Positions 42,922 to 50,884 are shown, counted from the first letter of the stretch. The stretch: 64,000 nt of DNA from DASXZH01 sp036502005 (GCA_036502005.1 DASXZH010000021.1:62001-126000); one strand, 5' to 3'. Notes: generated from the letters alone by a model not told the origin. Program-made: numbers and translations.

Positions 42922-43241
42922 AGATTTACCTCGACAACAATTTGCCCTATAGCGTTGCCGCTGGATTTGATCCCTTCCATACTGTAGGGCACGCCCGGGA
43001 CATGGGATGGCAGAAGCTTTCAAATGGGGAACTCGTAACGCAAGCTTCTAAACATTTCGACGTCATATTAACTGTGGATAAGAACATGCAGTTTCAAACT
43101 TCCCTACAAGGTTTGAATCTCCGGGTCATCGTATTAGATTCAGTTTCCAATAGGTTGGATGACTTGCTGCCATTTGTCCCTCAAATCCTCAATCGGATGG
43201 AATCACTTCCGGCCGGGACCTACACGTTGCTTAAGCAGTGA
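42918..43241 (+). CDS. DUF5615 PIN-like toxin
   Basis: A 107-residue PIN-like protein: KIYLDNNLPYSVA with the first acid, then VGHARDMGWQKLSNGELVTQA, then VILTVDKNMQFQ with the second acidic block. It is the presumed ribonuclease partner of the DUF433 protein. The start is TTG, overlapping the antitoxin stop. Its own stop overlaps the GTG start of the GH1-like gene by 4 bp (GTGA), which couples a toxin gene to a glycosidase gene. Confidence 0.85.
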   Translation: MKIYLDNNLPYSVAAGFDPFHTVGHARDMGWQKLSNGELVTQASKHFDVILTVDKNMQFQTSLQGLNLRVIVLDSVSNRLDDLLPFVPQILNRMESLPAGTYTLLKQ

Positions 43242-44563
43242 TTGAGAAAGCCGTGAATTCCGAAGTTCAACAACTGCTGGATAGCAACGACTTCCTCTGG
43301 GCGACCGGCATTGAGGACACGTTCATCGCCCAGCCGTGGACCAAAACCGGACGCACTCTCGACGAATACGAACTCACCGCCCACTACGATCGCTACCAAG
43401 AAGATTCCGAGCTCATCGCATCGCTTGGCGTTAAACACGCCCGCTACGGCATCCCCTGGTATCGAATCCAACCCGAACCAAATAAATGGGATTGGGGCTG
43501 GGCAGATGACGTCCTGGAATCGCTCACAAGTAGAGGCGTTCAACCCATTCTCGACCTCATGCATTACGGCACCCCGGCTTGGTTAACCGGAAGTTTCGCC
43601 GATCCGGATTATCCGCAGCGCGTGGCAGATTACGCGCAAGCCGCAGCCGAGCGCTATGGCAAAGCCATTCGGTGGTATACGCCTCTAAACGAGGCCCGGA
43701 TCACCGCTTATTACTGCGGACGCATTGGTTGGTGGCCGCCAAATCTTCGCGGCTGGCCTGGGTTTGTTTCGGTCATGATGGGCGTCGCAAAAGGGATTGC
43801 TCTCAGTCAAGAGCGTATAAAGAAAGCCGTTCCCAACTGCGTGATCGCCCATGTGGACGCCTGCGACATCTACTCCACGCAAGACCCCACGCTAGAAGCA
43901 GAGTGCCAGTTGAGGCAAGAGATGGTCTATCTGGCGACCGATTTAATCACGGGCCGGGTTACGGAAAACCACCCCCTAATGCCTTGGTTAACCAAAAACC
44001 GTGTGAGCCATAAGGACCTGGATTTTCTGCAAGGGCACGGGCAAAACCCGGACATTATCGGCCTCAACCTGTATCCCATGTTCTCCCAAAAAAAGTGCGT
44101 TCGAACCCCTCGCGGAGTTAGGTTTCGCATGAGTTATGCTTCGCCATCCATCATTAACGACATCGCCCATCGACATTACGAGCGATACAAACTGCCCATG
44201 TTTGTAAGCGAAACGGCAACCATCGGCAACGTGGCCAAACGCGCCAAGTGGATGCACGGATCTATCGCAGCAGTGAAGCAAGCAAGGCAAGGCAATGTGC
44301 CGTTGGTGGGCTATACCTGGTGGCCTCTTTTCTCCCTGGTCGGGTGGGGATACCGGCAGCTAGGCACCTATCCGATGGGGAAATATGTGCTCGATATGGG
44401 CCTTTGGGATCTGGCCAATAAAGAGCCCGATCCGCTAAAAAGAGCTGAAACGCCTCTCGTCGAAGAATATCGGCGTATTGTAAAAGGGGGACTGGAAACA
44501 GTCGGTCCCATCGGGGAGGGAAAAACTGAACACGTTCAAAAGCTTCTTCATCGGAGGGTTTGA
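43238..44563 (+). CDS. GH1-like beta-glycosidase
   Basis: A 441-residue clan GH-A enzyme nearest to GH1. Glu152 in YTPLNEARITAYY is the acid/base (NEA instead of NEP) and Glu325 in MFVSETATIG is the nucleophile. FLWATGIEDTFI near the N-terminus and ARYGIPWYRIQPEPNKWDW mark the same subgroup as the gene at 19832. It is cytoplasmic. Its GTG start lies in the toxin stop codon; a second GTG at 43253 is an alternative. The last 38 bp overlap the next GH1-like gene if that begins at CTG 44526. Confidence 0.8.
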   Translation: MIEKAVNSEVQQLLDSNDFLWATGIEDTFIAQPWTKTGRTLDEYELTAHYDRYQEDSELIASLGVKHARYGIPWYRIQPEPNKWDWGWADDVLESLTSRGVQPILDLMHYGTPAWLTGSFADPDYPQRVADYAQAAAERYGKAIRWYTPLNEARITAYYCGRIGWWPPNLRGWPGFVSVMMGVAKGIALSQERIKKAVPNCVIAHVDACDIYSTQDPTLEAECQLRQEMVYLATDLITGRVTENHPLMPWLTKNRVSHKDLDFLQGHGQNPDIIGLNLYPMFSQKKCVRTPRGVRFRMSYASPSIINDIAHRHYERYKLPMFVSETATIGNVAKRAKWMHGSIAAVKQARQGNVPLVGYTWWPLFSLVGWGYRQLGTYPMGKYVLDMGLWDLANKEPDPLKRAETPLVEEYRRIVKGGLETVGPIGEGKTEHVQKLLHRRV

Positions 44564-45662
44564 ATCTGCATGCGGATACAACGGCAACCGCCTTTGGTTC
44601 GATGAGACCGCCTCCATGCAGCATGATGTTCGCGCGGCCGAAGACTATCGCCTGCTTAAAACTCTCGGCATCCAAACTATTCGAGAAGCCTCCCGCTGGC
44701 CCCTTATCGATTTGGCCACCGGCTACGATTGGTCCGCCGCGGACCTTTTTATCGATGCCTGCGCGCAAGAAGAAATGGAGCCTATTTGGGACCTCTTCCA
44801 CTACGGCTATCCCGAAGATCTTGATCCTTTTTCGGAGATTTTTGGCGACCGCCTCGCCGCCTACGCGTTTGAATTTGCCCGCCGTGTTTCTTCCCGGCTT
44901 CCGGGTCCGCACTATTTTACGCCGGTTAATGAGCCCTCTTATTTCGCCTGGGCGGCCGGTCACGCAGCCCACTTTAAACCCTATGCGGTCAACCAGGCTT
45001 ACGAGTTAAAGGTGAGCCTTTGTTGCGCTGCAATAAAGGCAGCCAATGCCATTTGGGAAGCCTGCCCTTCGGCTGAAATGGTCACCGTCGACCCCATTTG
45101 CCGTGTAGTTCCACCGGTAGAACGTCCCGATTTACAAGATCAAGCCGTCAACTTTAACACAAACGTTGTTTACGAAAGTCTGGACATGATTTCCGGCCGT
45201 CTGCGGACAGAGTTGGGCGGAAGCCGCCGGCACTTGGGCCTTATCGGCGTGAACTACTACTGGACCTGCCAATGGGAGATTGGGGAAACCGATATTCAAC
45301 TCGCCGATGACGACCCACGGCGAGTGCCCCTTAGCTCTTTGATTAAGAATGTGCAACAGCGTTACGGAGGCGATGTGTTCATCTCCGAAACCAGCCATTA
45401 CGGCGACATGCGCCCTGTTTGGTTTGCTGAGTTGGCTCGTGATATCCGAGGGATGTTGAACGATGGCGTGCCTTTAAAGGGTGTCTGTATTTATCCGATT
45501 TTAGGGATGATGGATTGGCACGAATCGGAGAAGTTTCACTGCATGGGCATGTGGGACCTGCTCTCGGATGGAACCCGCGTTTGTTGCGACGACGTTCACG
45601 AGGCGTTTAAGCGAATGCAGCAAGTGGTGAAAAGCCCGGTTAAGCGGTTTAGCCTGCGCTAA
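44526..45662 (+). CDS. GH1-like glycosidase with probable CTG start
   Basis: The frame is open back to 44484. Thirty residues before the first ATG (44616) look like real protein: NTFKSFFIGGFESACGYNG and then RLWFDETAS. No ATG, GTG or TTG lies in that stretch, but CTG at 44526 follows GGGGAGGG (44513-44520) at ideal spacing. This gives 378 residues with Glu136 in TPVNEPSYFAW (acid/base) and Glu288 in VFISETSHYG (nucleophile). It is cytoplasmic. It overlaps the upstream GH1-like gene by 38 bp in another frame. If the ATG at 44616 were used, the first beta strand of the barrel would be lost. Confidence 0.75.
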   Translation: MNTFKSFFIGGFESACGYNGNRLWFDETASMQHDVRAAEDYRLLKTLGIQTIREASRWPLIDLATGYDWSAADLFIDACAQEEMEPIWDLFHYGYPEDLDPFSEIFGDRLAAYAFEFARRVSSRLPGPHYFTPVNEPSYFAWAAGHAAHFKPYAVNQAYELKVSLCCAAIKAANAIWEACPSAEMVTVDPICRVVPPVERPDLQDQAVNFNTNVVYESLDMISGRLRTELGGSRRHLGLIGVNYYWTCQWEIGETDIQLADDDPRRVPLSSLIKNVQQRYGGDVFISETSHYGDMRPVWFAELARDIRGMLNDGVPLKGVCIYPILGMMDWHESEKFHCMGMWDLLSDGTRVCCDDVHEAFKRMQQVVKSPVKRFSLR

Positions 45663-45693
45663 GTTAGGGCTCATTTGTGGTAGTTGCAGATAT

Positions 45694-47169
45694 ATGAACG
45701 CGAACTTTCTCTTATCTCAAATGGGCTTGGCGTTAAAAGAATGGCCGCTAATTGCCTCGGTTCAGGCTGGCGAACATTCTCCTTTAGAAGACCCTTTTAT
45801 TCTCCTAGCCAGCGCGAGGGCCAGTTTGCAACAGGGCGTTAAAATCCTCCGTCTTGAGGGAGTCGCAAACATCACTCACATCCGCGCCGAAACTGGCGCG
45901 CAGGTGATGGGCCTTATCAAGCGACGATACGCCGGCTCCGACGTTTATATCACGCCAACCATACGCGAAGTTAATGAACTCCTAGAAACCGGCTGCCAAG
46001 CAATAGCTCTTGACGGAACCGACCGAATTCGACCAAATGGTGAGGCCCTGCAGGATCTTATAAAGGCGATTAATGAAGCGGGCCGAATAGCGGTAGCCGA
46101 CATCGATTCCGTCGAATCCGCCAAGTATGCCGTGAGTTGCGGCGCAGAAGTTGTTGGAACAACGCTTGCCGGTTACACAGGCGGCCCCACGACGCTAGAG
46201 CCAGATATTGAGTTGGTAAGAGCCTGTGTTAAGTCAGTTTCCGTTCCAGTTTTTGGGGAAGGCCGATACGGCGAGAAATGGCAGATCGATGCCGCGCTTC
46301 GCGCGGGTGCTGCAGCCGTTGTGGTCGGCGGGGCCATAAACGACCCCGTTAAGAACACAAAACGCCTTCTTCCAACTCATCCGATCCCCAAAAAAGCCGG
46401 GGCGATCGATATCGGTGGAACTTGGTTGAGGGCCGCTTCATTTACGCCGGACGACCTATACCAAGAAGGCTTTGAGCCCCAAGTAGAACGCATCAAACTT
46501 CCGCCAACACGGAAAGAAAAGTTGGACTGGATCGGAGACTTTCTCAAAAAGGGCAACTTTGAACGAGTCGGAATCAGCACCGGTGGAGTGGTTAAGAACA
46601 ACATCGTCACCATTTCCAAGTCAACCATGCCTGAAAACGTGGGGACTGATTTTTCAGTTTTGGGCTCCTTTATCGCGGCCCAAGAACCTAAAGTGGTTGC
46701 TCTCGATGATGGCCATGCGACTGCCTGGGCGCACGCCTGCCACCCGGACTACGCCGGGAAAAATATTGCCGTCCTCACCATCGGAACCGGCGTAGGGTTT
46801 GGCTTTGTCAAAGAGGGCCGAATCGAGCAAGGCCCCGGCGGCGAGTACACGCGAATCAATGATTCCCTCGCCCCGAACGGCGAAACCTACGAAGAGCTGT
46901 TAGGCGGCCTCTTTCTCACCCCGCATCCAAGCGAGGAGCAAAAGAAAATGGCTAACCAAGCGATCGGCGAAGTCTTTCGGCTCGTGACCACCTTCCTTTT
47001 TCCGGACTTGATCCTCGTCTCCGGCACGGTCGGTATGCAGTCTTGGCTGAACCTTGAACTGCAACCTAAAGAGGGGTTCCCCGTAACTCCTATTATCAGG
47101 AGCCCGTTCGGCGCGGACGCGGGCATATTCGGCGCTGCAGCGGTGGCCCTTTATCCGCCCCCGCAATAA
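45694..47169 (+). CDS. Fusion of NanE-type N-acylmannosamine-6-phosphate 2-epimerase and ROK kinase
   Basis: 491 residues. Residues 1-232 are a NanE-type TIM barrel (DVYITPTIREVNELLETG, ADIDSVESAKYAVSCGAEVVGTT, GEGRYGEKW). Residues 235-491 are a ROK sugar kinase with the phosphate loop AIDIGGTWLRA (237-247), catalytic Asp339 in ALDDGHATAW and LTIGTGVGFGFV. The CxCGxxGC zinc motif of many ROK proteins is missing. Together they would phosphorylate ManNAc and convert it to GlcNAc-6-phosphate. No NanA lyase or NagA/NagB is in the window. It lies 31 bp after the GH1-like gene, so it probably belongs to that operon, which suggests an amino-sugar-containing substrate. Confidence 0.88.
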   Translation: MNANFLLSQMGLALKEWPLIASVQAGEHSPLEDPFILLASARASLQQGVKILRLEGVANITHIRAETGAQVMGLIKRRYAGSDVYITPTIREVNELLETGCQAIALDGTDRIRPNGEALQDLIKAINEAGRIAVADIDSVESAKYAVSCGAEVVGTTLAGYTGGPTTLEPDIELVRACVKSVSVPVFGEGRYGEKWQIDAALRAGAAAVVVGGAINDPVKNTKRLLPTHPIPKKAGAIDIGGTWLRAASFTPDDLYQEGFEPQVERIKLPPTRKEKLDWIGDFLKKGNFERVGISTGGVVKNNIVTISKSTMPENVGTDFSVLGSFIAAQEPKVVALDDGHATAWAHACHPDYAGKNIAVLTIGTGVGFGFVKEGRIEQGPGGEYTRINDSLAPNGETYEELLGGLFLTPHPSEEQKKMANQAIGEVFRLVTTFLFPDLILVSGTVGMQSWLNLELQPKEGFPVTPIIRSPFGADAGIFGAAAVALYPPPQ

Positions 47170-47172
47170 AAA

Positions 47173-47199
47173 AAGGCCGGTTCTTTTAGAACCGGCCTT
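47173..47199 (-). terminator. Intrinsic terminator between convergent genes
   Basis: Arms AAGGCCGGTTCT and AGAACCGGCCTT (12 bp each) enclose a 3-nt loop. On the minus strand the hairpin is followed by seven T, so it terminates the PEP-CTERM gene. On the plus strand it follows the NanE-ROK stop by 3 bp but lacks a T tract. Confidence 0.85.
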
Positions 47200-47224
47200 G
47201 CTAGGAGTTGCTAAATAGTGGGGC

Positions 47225-47383
47225 TTAAGCCTGCTTGCGCTTTCGGATGAACATTGCAACGCCTGGTATGAGAGCGAGCATTGTAACCGGCTCGGGAGTG
47301 CACTGGTGGGTCGTTTTTGTGGCGGCCGAAGCGAGGGCAGCGGTAGCGAGAATGACGAATGTGATAACTGCGAATTTATTCAT
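47225..47383 (-). CDS. PEP-CTERM sorting-signal miniprotein, 52 aa
   Basis: A 52-residue protein made of little but sorting signals: signal peptide MNKFAVITFVILATAALASA, about nine residues (ATKTTHQCT), then PEPVTMLALIPGVAMFIRKR and KQA, a PEP-CTERM tail of Pro-Glu-Pro, hydrophobic helix and basic end. An exosortase would cut near PEP and leave an exported peptide of about ten residues holding one Cys. AAGGAAGG lies about 5 nt before the ATG and a strong terminator follows the stop, so the gene is well delimited despite its size. It may be a surface peptide, a decoy for exosortase or the remnant of a larger protein. Confidence 0.82.
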   Translation of the reverse strand: MNKFAVITFVILATAALASAATKTTHQCTPEPVTMLALIPGVAMFIRKRKQA

Positions 47384-47531
47384 AAAACCTTCCTTGTTTT
47401 CGTAACTTCCGTGTTTCCGATCATCCTGATCGGGGATGGTAAGTAACTCTGCAAATCGCGTGCCAAAAATGAGAGTTTTTGAAAATGCTCTTTAGAACGG
47501 TTTATCTTACATTTTCTGGAGGGTGCGGGCG

Positions 47532-47537
47532 TAAACT
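47532..47537 (+). promoter_or_regulatory. -10-like box, leaderless PhyH gene
   Basis: TAAACT lies 6 nt before the ATG at 47544, with no Shine-Dalgarno. Confidence 0.45.
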
Positions 47538-47543
47538 GCGTCA

Positions 47544-48308
47544 ATGGCAGAGGATATCAAGGCATTTTGGAATGAGAACGGCTACTACCTTGCAAAGGGG
47601 GTCTTTTCACCCGCTGAAATAAAGGCGCTCGAAGGTGATTTCGACCATATCGTGTGCCAGCTCACGGATAGCGGTGAAGAACTCAACGCGCGCTGGACGG
47701 GCCCGGAAATGGAGCGCCTCGGCGCGGGAACCGTCGTTCTTCACACTCACAATGTGCAGCAATATTCGGGCTTATGGCTCCGCGCGTTAATGCAAGATCG
47801 ATTCTTGGATGTGACCTCAGCGCTGATTGGCCAGGATATTATCCTCCACCATTCCAAGCTTTTTCAGAAGCCTTCCGAAAAGGGCGCGCCATTCCCGATG
47901 CATCAAGACTGGGAGTATTTCCCATCGGAAAAGGATTCGATGATGGCTGCCATCATCCATGTCTCTCCGGCGACGGACGAGATGGGTTGCTTGCGCGTCT
48001 ACCCCGGTTCACACAGACTTGGCCGAGTCGGGGGCGCGTTTGGGCAGTCCGAATCCGATTTCCTACGCGATTATCCTTTGGAGAAGGCCACTCCGATGGA
48101 AGCGCAACCGGGGGACGTTCTGTTCTTCCACTACTTTACGATTCACGGCTCCATGCCGAATCAATCTGACAGAGTTCGGAAGACGGTCTTGGTTCAAATG
48201 CACGCGGGTGACGATGCGATTGAGAAGGGCAACCTGCATCCGAACGAGAAGCTTGTTCTGAGGGGCTGGAACCATCGCATCTCCAGGAATGAAGCGAACA
48301 AAGACTAA
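47544..48308 (+). CDS. Phytanoyl-CoA dioxygenase (PhyH) family protein
   Basis: A 254-residue Fe(II)/2-oxoglutarate-dependent oxygenase. The metal triad is His120 and Asp122 in PMHQDWEYFP and His201 in YFTIHGSMPNQ; the Arg that binds 2-oxoglutarate is in SDRVRKTVLV. VYPGSHRLGRVG is typical of the PhyH family. It hydroxylates an unknown small molecule; members act on ectoine, mitomycin-type compounds and lipids. It stands alone between the PEP-CTERM gene and a hairpin-rich spacer. Confidence 0.87.
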   Translation: MAEDIKAFWNENGYYLAKGVFSPAEIKALEGDFDHIVCQLTDSGEELNARWTGPEMERLGAGTVVLHTHNVQQYSGLWLRALMQDRFLDVTSALIGQDIILHHSKLFQKPSEKGAPFPMHQDWEYFPSEKDSMMAAIIHVSPATDEMGCLRVYPGSHRLGRVGGAFGQSESDFLRDYPLEKATPMEAQPGDVLFFHYFTIHGSMPNQSDRVRKTVLVQMHAGDDAIEKGNLHPNEKLVLRGWNHRISRNEANKD

Positions 48309-48761
48309 GGCCTCGGAAGGCTGACTCCGTTCCGTCGCGAAGCTCTGGAGTGCTGAAGCTTGCTTCAGCTTGAAATCAGGAAGCTTGCTTCCGTAACATT
48401 CGCTGTGAAGAGGCTAAGAGGGCAATAGAATGCTTTTTAGGCGAGGCGCTCGGTTTTCAAGCGCTTAGTGGCTTGCGCGGCGCCAGGTCGCCTGATTCAA
48501 GCGGTGCCGGGTCACCGCACGCCCAAACAGTTTGTCAACAACTAATCAGGCTCAAGAAACTCGATATCCTTTCCCAAACTAAAGGGGCCGATCAGCGCTT
48601 TGGGAGTGCGGTGGCCTGACACCGCTTTTTAACCTCGGATTTACCTCTCGGAGAGTTCTCTCAGCCTCTAAATTTAATCACTTACGCGGCGATAAATCGT
48701 CTGATTAAAGCGGCGATAAATCGCAGCACTCCAAAGTAGGTTTGCGACTCGCGGCACCTGG
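48309..48761. repeat. Hairpin-rich spacer
   Basis: About 450 bp without a gene but full of palindromes: GCTGAAGC/GCTTCAGC (48352-48369), GGAAGC/GCTTCC (48379-48392), GCGGTG/CACCGC (48501-48518), again GCGGTG/CACCGC (48608-48625), and two copies of GCGGCGATAAATCG (near 48685 and 48709). Repeated GCGGTG...CACCGC units look like a family of short palindromic repeats. Confidence 0.6.
48608..48630 (+). terminator. Terminator-like hairpin
   Basis: GCGGTG-GCCTGA-CACCGC is followed by TTTTT. It lies 300 bp beyond the PhyH gene, so it could stop read-through toward the convergent cysteine desulfurase gene. Confidence 0.45.
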
Positions 48762-49898
48762 TCAGTTCCCCCGAACACGATCCGCGACTTTCGCCAAAAT
48801 CTCGGCGACTCTAATGCCTTCCGCCGCCTTATTCGTGACCCCGAAAGTAAACCGCAGACCCTCTGCCGCTTGTGCTGGCGTGAAGCCGGCCGCCAATAGA
48901 ACGTGGCTGGGCTCGATGCTTCCGCTGCTGCAGGCCGCGCCGCTGCTGGCGCTCACTCCCATTCGGTCCAAAGAAATTAGCATCGATTCCGCCGGCGCGC
49001 CTTCAAATCGAAGGTGAACGAATCCACCCGCAATATCGCTGCGGCAAGGATCGACAGTAAAAACCAACCCGGTCGGGTTCAACTCCCGCAAGTGCGAAAC
49101 AAAAGCAGCTGCTGCAAGGCGCTTCGTTTCCCCAAACTCAATATGGCGCATGCCATGCAGGGCAACCGCTTCCGCAAACCCCGCAATCGCGGCCGTATCC
49201 TCAGTTCCAGCTCGCATTTCGCGCTCTTGGCCTCCGCCGAGGGCGGTAGGTTTTACCTTCGTGCCAGCCCTCACATAAAGCGCGCCTGCCCCCTTAGGTC
49301 CGTTTAGTTTATGCGAGGCATAAGACACTAGATCGGCAAAGATTGGCTTTACAAAGCCCACCTGTACTGCATCCACATAAAAAAGCGCGCCATGGGTGGT
49401 AGCAATCGCACGGATGGGTTCAAGGTCAGTAATCGTTCCCAACTCGTTATTGGCAGCCATACAAGCAACCAACAGCACATCTGGGCCCATCATTTGGGCA
49501 AGCGCGTTCACATCCGGCGCGGCATCAGAACCAACCGGCACAAGCTCAACCATATATCCCAGCCGCGACAATATGGGAGCGGTATTCAGTACGCAGTGGT
49601 GTTCAGCCGCACTGAAGAGAATCCGATTCCGTCTAGCATCCTCATTGCCAAGGGCCGCGCCAATAACGGCCAAGTTTGCCGCTTCGGTGCCGCTGGAGGT
49701 AAAAACAATCTCGCCGAACTCGCAGCCCTTTGCCTTGGCAAGTTCCGCGCGAGCGGCATCGATGGCCGATCTCGCTTCTCTACCCTCCATGTAAAGGCTG
49801 CTCGGATTGCCGAAATTTTGTTCGATCCACGGCTCCATCGCGCGCACCACTTCGGGCAGCACCGGGGTCGTCGCCGCGTGGTCGAGATAGATGCGCAC
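48762..49898 (-). CDS. Cysteine desulfurase (NifS/IscS family)
   Basis: A 378-residue class V aminotransferase-fold enzyme. IYLDHAATTP opens it; the His100-His101 pair stacks on PLP, Lys197 in SYASHKLNGPKG binds PLP, and Cys323 in SSGAACSSGSIEPSHVLLA carries the persulfide. It takes sulfur from cysteine for Fe-S clusters or thio-tRNA. No iscU or mnmA gene is nearby. The start is GTG, and TATACT lies 6 nt upstream, just past the stop of the preceding gene, so it seems to have its own leaderless promoter. Confidence 0.93.
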   Translation of the reverse strand: MRIYLDHAATTPVLPEVVRAMEPWIEQNFGNPSSLYMEGREARSAIDAARAELAKAKGCEFGEIVFTSSGTEAANLAVIGAALGNEDARRNRILFSAAEHHCVLNTAPILSRLGYMVELVPVGSDAAPDVNALAQMMGPDVLLVACMAANNELGTITDLEPIRAIATTHGALFYVDAVQVGFVKPIFADLVSYASHKLNGPKGAGALYVRAGTKVKPTALGGGQEREMRAGTEDTAAIAGFAEAVALHGMRHIEFGETKRLAAAAFVSHLRELNPTGLVFTVDPCRSDIAGGFVHLRFEGAPAESMLISLDRMGVSASSGAACSSGSIEPSHVLLAAGFTPAQAAEGLRFTFGVTNKAAEGIRVAEILAKVADRVRGN

Positions 49899-49904
49899 GG
49901 TTTG

Positions 49905-49910
49905 AGTATA
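49905..49910 (-). promoter_or_regulatory. -10 TATACT, leaderless cysteine desulfurase gene
   Basis: TATACT lies 6 nt before the GTG start at 49898 and 6 bp after the upstream stop codon. Confidence 0.55.
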
Positions 49911-49915
49911 ACGGC

Positions 49916-50428
49916 TTAAAGCACAGCCCCGGCACCCTGCCGCGCCTCCTCCTTACGCTCGAGTTCACGAATTGCAGTCTCGATCTCCTTCCTCAGGCCA
50001 ATCAGGTTGGACTTAACACCAAACAGCTTCATCTCCTTCGCGGCGATGTTTTGGATAATGGCATAGCCGATAATGCCGCCGCAGATCCACGAACTAAGCG
50101 CCATCAACATGGATACGATCAGGGGTTCGCTCGACTTCCAACCCACCGCGTAGCCGATCTTCTTATTGAACGGATAACTCATGACGCCAACAATTGCTGC
50201 CAGAACACCGGCCGCAACAAACTCGGCAGTCACCGCAGAATCTCCAAGAGTTGAAGCGCCAATTAAAACGGCAATGGCTATGGCCACATTCACAATGAAC
50301 ACGTAATTGAGGCCAAAATAGCCATCGGCCAAGGCTCTCAGTTTCCGAGAGGACCCGAAGTATTGGCTGTTTTTATCGCGATAATATTCGGCGTATTGCT
50401 GAGCGGGCTCTTCCTGCATTAACTGCAC
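49916..50428 (-). CDS. Hypothetical membrane protein, four helices
   Basis: 170 residues. Residues about 42-60, 67-85, 100-120 and a shorter segment near 88-98 are hydrophobic, followed by a Lys/Glu-rich C-terminal helix (KSNLIGLRKEIETAIRELER) likely to be a cytoplasmic coiled coil. No family recognised. The GTG start has TAATAT 5 nt upstream; an ATG three codons in is the alternative. It lies upstream of the cysteine desulfurase gene on the same strand, 17 bp apart. Confidence 0.65.
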   Translation of the reverse strand: MQLMQEEPAQQYAEYYRDKNSQYFGSSRKLRALADGYFGLNYVFIVNVAIAIAVLIGASTLGDSAVTAEFVAAGVLAAIVGVMSYPFNKKIGYAVGWKSSEPLIVSMLMALSSWICGGIIGYAIIQNIAAKEMKLFGVKSNLIGLRKEIETAIRELERKEEARQGAGAVL

Positions 50429-50433
50429 TTATG

Positions 50434-50439
50434 ATATTA
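50434..50439 (-). promoter_or_regulatory. -10-like box, leaderless membrane protein gene
   Basis: TAATAT lies 5 nt before the GTG start at 50428. It supports GTG over the in-frame ATG nine bases downstream. Confidence 0.45.
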
Positions 50440-50581
50440 AAGGAACATTAGAGGCAGGCTATAAGCTGAACAACACGAGAAATGAAAACTCACCCGCTAG
50501 CCATTCGTGAAAGATCAGCTTGCCAGACCTCCAAAGGGTCGTCATTGCAGCGAACCGGGTATTACTTCTACTGGTGAGAAT

Positions 50582-50812
50582 ATGAAGGTAACGGCAAAAG
50601 GACAAGTCACGATCCCCAAGCACCTGCGAACGCAATTCAACATTGAGCCAGGCACCGAACTACAATTTTCAATTGAAAGTAACTCCCTCGTGGCGACTCC
50701 GATCAAACGACCGTGTGAGAGCGCGCAGAAGCTCGTTCAGCGATTGAGAGGGACGGCGTCAGTCGGCATGTCAACCGACCAGATCATGGCTCTCACGCGC
50801 GACGAGCAATAG
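50582..50812 (+). CDS. AbrB/SpoVT family antitoxin-like protein, orphan
   Basis: 76 residues from the ATG at 50582, which follows GGTGAG. The swapped-hairpin DNA-binding domain is MKVTAKGQVTIPKHLRTQF with NIEPGTELQFSIE. The C-terminal TDQIMALTRDEQ is the toxin-contacting tail seen in VapB-type antitoxins of this fold. No toxin gene follows within the 72 bp before the convergent gene, so it is an orphan or a remnant of a VapBC pair. The frame is open to 50507, but the added residues are not conserved in style. Confidence 0.8.
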   Translation: MKVTAKGQVTIPKHLRTQFNIEPGTELQFSIESNSLVATPIKRPCESAQKLVQRLRGTASVGMSTDQIMALTRDEQ

Positions 50813-50884
50813 CCGGACTCCAAACATCGTGGCGTCAATTGCCAGGCAGCAAGGACATTTCCCGACCGTAAATCTACTCTCGCC

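Noticed and set aside
49392..49919. 175-codon plus-strand frame
   Set aside because: It is antisense to the cysteine desulfurase gene, whose catalytic residues are all present.
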